Positions 21,768-26,861 of a stretch of DNA of 26,861 nucleotides are shown in pieces. The notes under the pieces are model-generated. The model ran no database searches. It was not told the origin of the DNA and saw only the letters and a program-made list of their open reading frames with translations. The translations under genes and the position numbers were made by a program. This stretch comes from Plakobranchus ocellatus (Eukaryota; Mollusca; Gastropoda; Plakobranchidae), in NCBI GenBank assembly GCA_019648995.1, contig BLXT01007271.1, positions 7,436-34,296 of the forward strand, in the 5' to 3' direction. Within the stretch, counting starts at the first letter, position 1. Each line of letters begins with the position of its first letter.

Positions 21768-22577
21768 AAAAATTGCTTAAAATGGGTTTTTTACTTTAGA
21801 TCAAAAACCTGATGTGGTGAAGTTACTCCAAAGATTTCAAAAAAAGGACACTTACAAGGCGCAACTTTTTGTACAAAAATCAAGTCTCTATCTATGTTAG
21901 TTGTCGAGTTATAGCCGTTTTTGTGAAAAAAAGGAAAATAGCATAAAATAGGTTTTTTACTTTAGTTCGAAAACCTTATGTGGTGAAGTTACTCCAAGGG
22001 TTTCAAAAAAAGGACAATTACAGAGCGCAACTTTAAGTACAAAAATCAAGTCTCTATCTACGTTAGTTGTCGAGTTATAGCCGTTTTTGTGAAAAAAAGG
22101 AAAATTGCCTAAAAGTGGGTTTTTCACTTTAGATCGAAAACCTGATGTGGTGAAGTTACTCCAAGGGTTTCAAAAGAAGGACACTTAATAGGCGCAACTT
22201 TTGGTACAAACATCAAGTCTCTATGTACGTTAGTTGTCGGGTAGTAGCCGTTTTTTGTGAAAAAAAGGAAAATTGTTTAAAAAGATTATTTTTTACTTTA
22301 GATCGAAAACCTGATGTGGTGAACTTACTCCAAGGGTTTCAAAAGAAGGACAATTACAAGTCGCAACTTTTGGTACAAAAACCAAGTCCCTGTCTACGTT
22401 AGTTGTTGAGTTATAGCCGTTTTTTGTGAAAAAAAGAAAAATTGCCTAAAAATGGTTTTTTCACTTTAGATCGAAAACCTGATGTAGTGAAGTTACTCCA
22501 AGTTTCAAAAGAAGAACAGTTACAAGGCGCAACTTTAAGTACAAAAATCAAGTCTCTATCTACGTTAGTTGTCGAGT

Positions 22578-22985
22578 TATAGCCGTTTTTGGGAAAAAAA
22601 GGAAAATTCCATAAAATGGGATTTTCACTTTAGATCGAAAACCTGATGTGGTGAAGTTACTCCAAGAGTTTCAAAAGAAGAACAATTACAAGGCGCAACT
22701 TTTGGTACAAAAATCAATTCTCTTCCTACGTTTGTTGTCGAGCTATAGCCGTTTTTGTGAAAAAAAAAGGAAAATTGACTAAAAGTGGGTTTTTCACTTT
22801 ACATCGAAAACCTGATGTGGTGAAGTTAGTCCAAAGGTTTGAAAAAAACAACACCTACAAGGCGCAACTTTTGGTACAAAAATCAAGTCTCTAGCTACGT
22901 TAGTTGTCGAGTTATGGCCGTTTTGTGAAAAAAAAGAAAAATGCCGAAAAGTGGGATTTTCACTTCAGATCGAAATTCTTATGTG
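22578..22985 (+). repeat. Higher-order block repeated at 23584-23992 (6-monomer offset)
   Basis: About 2.4 monomers share linked rare variants with 23584-23992: gtttttgggaaaaaaagg, aaaatgggattttcac, ctccaagagtttcaaaag, aaaaatcaattc, tttacatcgaaaacctg, gaagttagtccaaaggtttg and ctagctacgttag. The offset is 1006 bases, 6 monomers. The word ctagctacg with gattttcac recurs once more near 26571-26645. Confidence 0.7.
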
Positions 22986-23956
22986 GTGAAGTTAGTCCAA
23001 AGGTTTGAAAAGAAGGACAGTTACCAGGCGCAACGTTTTGAACAAAAATCAAGTCTCTATCTACGTTAGTTCTCGAGTTACAGCCGTTTTTGTAAAAAAA
23101 AAAGAAAATTGCCTAAAAATGGGTTTTTCACTTTAGATCAAAAACCTGATGTGGTGAATGTACTCCAAAAGTTTAAAAAGAAGGACACTTAATAGGCGCA
23201 ACTTTTGGTACAAAAATCAAATCTCTATCTACGGTAGTTGTCGAGTTATAGCCGTATTGTGAAAAAAAGGAAAATTGCCTAAAAGTGGATTTTTCACTTT
23301 ATATCGAAAACCTTATGTGGTGAAGTTACTCCAAAGGTTTTTAAAAAAAGAACAATTACAATGCGCAACTTTTGGTGCAAAAATCAAGTCTCTATCTACG
23401 TTAGGTGTTGAGTTATAGACGTTTTTGTGAAAAAAAAAAGGAAAAAGTGCCAAAAATGGGATTTTCGCTTTAGATCGAAATTCTTAGGTGGTGAAGTTAG
23501 TCCAAGGGTTTCAAAAGAATAACAATTACAAGGCGCAACTTTTGGTACAAAAATTAAGTCCCTATATACGTCAGTTGTTGAGTTATAGCCGTTTTTGGGA
23601 AAAAAAGGAAAATTGCATAAAATGGGATTTTCACTTTAGATCGAAAACCTGATGTGTTGAAGTTACTCCAAGAGTTTCAAAAGAAGAACAATTACAAGGC
23701 GCAACTTTTGGTACAAAAATCAATTCGCTTTCTACGTTAGTTGTCGAGCTATAGCCGTTTTTGTGGAAAAAAAAAAAGGAAAATTGACTAAAAGTGGGTT
23801 TTTCACTTTACATCGAAAACCTGATGTGGTGAAGTTAGTCCAAAGGTTTGAAAAAAAGAAGACCTACAAAGGCGCAACTTTTGGTACAAAAATCAAGTCT
23901 CTAGCTACGTTAGTTGTCGTGTTATAGACGTTTTTGTGAAAAAAAAGAAAAATTGC

Positions 23957-24212
23957 TAAAAATGGGATTTTCACTTTAGATCGAAATTCTTATGTGGTGA
24001 AGTTACTCCAAGGGTTTCAAAAGACGAAAAATTACAAGGCGCAAAATTTGGTACAAAAATCAAGTCTCTATCTACGTTAGTTGTCGAGTTCTGGCCGTTT
24101 TTTGTGAAAAAAGGAAAATTGCTTAAAATGGGTTTTTTACTTTAGATCGAAAACCTGATGTGGTGAAGTTACTCCAAGTTTCAAAAGAAGAACAATCACA
24201 GAGCACAACTTT
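23957..24212 (+). repeat. Higher-order block repeated at 25284-25538 (8-monomer offset)
   Basis: Shared rare words in both copies: caaaagacgaa, ggcgcaaaatttggtac, gagttctggccg, aaatgggttttttactttag, ctccaagtttcaaaagaaga and caatcacagagcacaac. The offset is 1327 bases, 8 monomers. The copies differ at few positions by eye (for example gtggtgaag against gtagggaag). Confidence 0.7.
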
Positions 24213-24225
24213 TGGTACAAAAATA

Positions 24226-24440
24226 AAATCTCTATCTACTTTAGTTGTCGAGTTATATGTTTTTGTGAAAAAAAGGATAATTGACTAAAATGGGTTTTTG
24301 ACTTTAGATAAAAAATCTGATGTGGTGAATTTCTCCAAGGGTTTAAAAAGAAGAACAATTACAGGGCGCAACTTTTGGTACATAAATCAAATTCCTATCT
24401 ACGTTAGTTGTCGAGTTACAGCCGTTTTTGTGAAAAAAAG
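24226..24440 (+). repeat. 215-bp segment identical to 21553-21767, copy 2
   Basis: Second copy of the identical 215-base segment. It follows directly on the block at 23957-24212, whose other copy at 25284-25538 is followed by different sequence. Neighbouring stretches thus have different partners at different distances, showing a mosaic array. Confidence 0.85.
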
Positions 24441-26672
24441 GAAAATTGCTTAAAATGGGTTTTTCACTTTAGATCAAAAACCTGATGTGGTGAAGTTACT
24501 CCAAGGGTTCCAAAAGAAGAACAATTACAAGGCGGTACTTTTTGAACAAAAATCAAGTCTCTTTCTACGTTAGTTGTCGAGTTATAGTCGTTTTTGTGAA
24601 AAAAAGAAAAATTGCCTTCAAAATGGGTTTTTCACTTTAGATCGAAAACCTTGTACGGTGAAGTTACTCCAAGTTTCAAAAGAAAAAAAATTACAGAGCG
24701 CAACTTTAAGTACAAAAATCAAGTCTCTATCTACGTTAGTTGTCGAGTTATAGCCGTTTTTGTGAAAAAAAAGGAAAATTGCATCAAAATGGGTTTTTCA
24801 CTTTAGATCGAAAACCTGATGTGCTGAAGTTACTTCAAGGGTTTCGAAAAAAGAACAATTACAAGGCGAAACTTTTGGTAAAAAAATCAAGTCTCGATCT
24901 ACGTTAGTTGTCGAGTTATAACCCTTTTTGTGAAAAAAAGGAAAATTGCTTAAAATGGGTTTTTCACTTTAGATCGAAAACCTTATGTGGTGAAGTTACT
25001 CCAAAGGTTTAAAAAAAAACACTAACAAGGTGCAACTTTTGGTATAAAAATCAAGTCTCTACCTATGTTAGTTGTCGAGTTATAGCCGTTTTTTCTGAAA
25101 AAATGGAAAGTTGCATAAAATGGGTTTTTCACTTTAGATCGAAAACCTGATGTGGTAAAGTTACTCCAAGGGTTTCAAAAGAAGAACAATTACAATGCGC
25201 AACTTTTGGTACAAGAATCAATTCTCTATCTACGTTCGTTGTCGAGCTATAGCCGTTTTTTTGTGAAAAAAAGGAAAAATGGCTAAAAATGGGATTTTCG
25301 TTTTAGATCGAAATTCTTATGTGGTGAAGTTACTCCAAGGGTTTCAAAAGACGAACAATTACAAGGCGCAAAATTTGGTACAAAAATCGAGTCTCTATCT
25401 ACGTTAGTTGTCGAGTTCTGGCCGTTTTTTGTGAAAAAAAGGAAAATTGCTTAAAATGGGTTTTTTACTTTAGATCGAAAACCTGATGTAGGGAAGTTAC
25501 TCCAAGTTTCAAAAGAAGAACAATCACAGAGCACAACTTTAAGTACAAAAATCAAGTCTCTATCTACGTTAGTTGTCGAGTTATAGCCGTTTTTGTGAGA
25601 AAAAAAAGGAAAAATGCATAAAATGGGTTTTTCACTTTAGTTCGAAAACCTTATGTGGTGAAGTTACTCCAAGGGTTTCAAAAAAAGGACAATTACAAGG
25701 CGCAACTTTTGGTACAAAAATCAATTCTCTATCTACCTTTCTTTTTGAGCTAAAGCCGTTTTTGTGAAAAAAAAGGAAAATTGCCTAAAATTGGGTTTTT
25801 CACGTTTGATCCAAAACCTGATGTTGTGCAGTTACTCCAAAGGTTTCAAAAGAAGGACGATTACAATGCGCAACCTTTGGTACAAAAATCAAATCTCTAT
25901 CTACGTTAGTTGCTGAGTTATAGACGTTTATGTGAAAAAAAGGAAAATTGCCTAAAAATGGTTTTTCAGTTTAGATCGAAAACCTGATGTGGTGAAGTTA
26001 CTCCAAAGGTTTGAAAAAAAGAACATCTACAAGGCTCAATTTTTGGTACAAAAATCAAATCTCTATCTACGTTAGTTGTCGAGTTATAGCTGTATTGTGG
26101 AAAAAAGGAAAATTGCCTAAAAGTGGGTTTTTCACTTTATATCGAAAACCTTATGTGGTGAAGTTACTCCAAAGGTTTTAAAAAAAAAGAACAATTACAA
26201 TGCGCAACTTTTGGTGCAAAAATCGAGTCTCTATCTACGTTAGTTGTCGAGTTATAGACGTTTTTGTGAAAAAAAAGAAAAATGGCTAAAAATGGGATTT
26301 TCGCTTTAGATCGAAATTCTTAGATGGTGAAGTTACTCCAAGGGTTTCGAAAGAAGAACAATTACAAGGCGCAACTTTTGGTACAAAAATCAAGTCTCTA
26401 TCTACGTTAGTTGTCGGGTTATAGCCGTTTTTGTGAAAAAAAAGGAAAATTGCTTAAAAAGGTTTTTTTTTTTTACTTTAGATCGAAAACCTGATGTGGT
26501 GAAGTTACTCCAAGGGTTTCAAAAGAAGGACACCTCATAGGCGCAAGTTTTGGTACAAAAATCAAGTCTCTAGCTACGTTAGTTGTCGAGTTATGGACGT
26601 TTTTTGTGAAAAAAAGGAAAAATGCCTAAAAGTGGGATTTTCACTTTAGATCGAAATTCTTATGTGGTGAAG

Positions 26673-26861
26673 TTAGTCCAAGGGTTTCAAAAGAACAACA
26701 ATTACAAGTTCGTCGCGTAGAGTTTGCCTCATCGCGTAAGGCACTGGGTACGGGCGTTGTCGCACAGGAATTGATGAGGTCAGCTCGATGCAATGTTCCT
26801 CTGTCGACGCTGTACCAGGGCGATCGCTGAAGATGGAGGAGTACGATACAGCTACCTCCTC
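26673..26861 (-). pseudogene. Ty3/gypsy-type retrotransposon pol fragment (linker before and start of reverse transcriptase), truncated
   Basis: The minus strand is open from the window edge (26861) to a stop at 26673-26675. The first 51 codons (26861 to about 26708) are clearly pol-like: YSSIFSDRPG, then EEHCIELTSSIPVRQRPYP, then VPYAMRQTLRDEL. In Ty3/gypsy elements such sequence lies between the protease and the reverse transcriptase, with the (I/V)RQ(R/K)PYP(V/M)PY motif at the start of the polymerase fingers; this is known of the family. The catalytic part of reverse transcriptase should follow, but at 26708/26707 the frame runs into satellite DNA and ends about 11 codons later at a satellite stop. 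The fragment is therefore broken and cannot make a working polymerase. The upstream part (gag, protease) would lie beyond the window. GC content is much higher than in the satellite. Confidence 0.8.

Larger units (their letters stand above)
21142..26707 (+). repeat. Satellite array, block D
   Basis: About 33 monomers in the same orientation. Several variants are common here and were not seen in block A: ctccaagtttcaaaag (three bases shorter; near 22495, 24172, 24667, 25499) and gaagttagtcca (near 22823, 22988, 23494, 23832, 26670). The form ctttaagtacaaaaatc is also frequent. The block ends in mid-monomer after aacaattacaa. Apparent reading frames are read-through of the repeat; no gene is seen. 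Confidence 0.96.

Noticed and set aside
1..26707. CRISPR-like array of repeats and spacers
   Set aside because: The whole 165-167 bp unit is repeated; there are no short identical repeats separated by unrelated spacers, and the context is eukaryotic.
1..26707. CENP-B box in the monomer
   Set aside because: The minus strand has ttcgatctaaagtg, which fits the first half of the box pattern (TTCGNNNNA), but the required CGGG part is absent (GTGA instead).
26708..26861. Plus-strand frame of about 39 codons at the right edge
   Set aside because: It ends at a stop and shows no recognisable motif, while the minus-strand frame across the same bases fits Ty3/gypsy pol.

Overview
The window is eukaryotic, almost entirely non-coding satellite DNA. 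About 26.7 kb is a head-to-tail tandem array of an AT-rich monomer of roughly 165-167 bp (about 150 copies by eye), all in the same orientation. No cellular gene, tRNA or rRNA is recognisable. The apparent reading frames of 60-104 codons are the same repeat read in different frames: the monomer is not a multiple of three, and stop codons are part of its consensus. A metazoan, perhaps an invertebrate, is suggested by the nucleosome-sized satellite, the inverted-repeat DNA elements and a Ty3/gypsy pol fragment of the type common in animal genomes. The species cannot be named from sequence alone.

Layout: 1-18396 is satellite block A. 18397-18528 is a truncated left end of a DNA element carrying a short 'gagataacac'-type repeat. 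18529-19100 is satellite block B. 19101-19649 is a complete inverted-repeat (foldback-like) element whose core is a 121-bp-arm hairpin around a 69-nt loop. 19657-20336 is a second element with related ends and a quite different core, built from two diverged copies of a module of about 130 bp. 20337-21091 is satellite block C. 21092-21141 is a truncated right end of the same element family. 21142-26707 is satellite block D. At 26707/26708 the array stops abruptly in mid-monomer and joins GC-richer DNA (26708-26861). On the minus strand that DNA reads as the start of a Ty3/gypsy reverse transcriptase region, cut off at the junction.

The history can partly be read. The element pair inserted in a satellite monomer next to the word acctgatg, which flanks both outer ends and may be an 8-bp target duplication. 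Local duplication then copied its left junction (356 identical bp, 704 bp apart) and its right junction (about 120 near-identical bp, 805 bp apart), leaving the two truncated ends. Elsewhere the array holds patchy higher-order repeats with many different offsets (1, 2, 6, 8, 10 and 16 monomers), which fits ongoing unequal exchange or gene conversion rather than one uniform higher-order unit.

The most unusual part is the 19.1-20.3 kb element pair: common ends with phased short repeats, but two unrelated cores. No defence system, operon or coding system was found.
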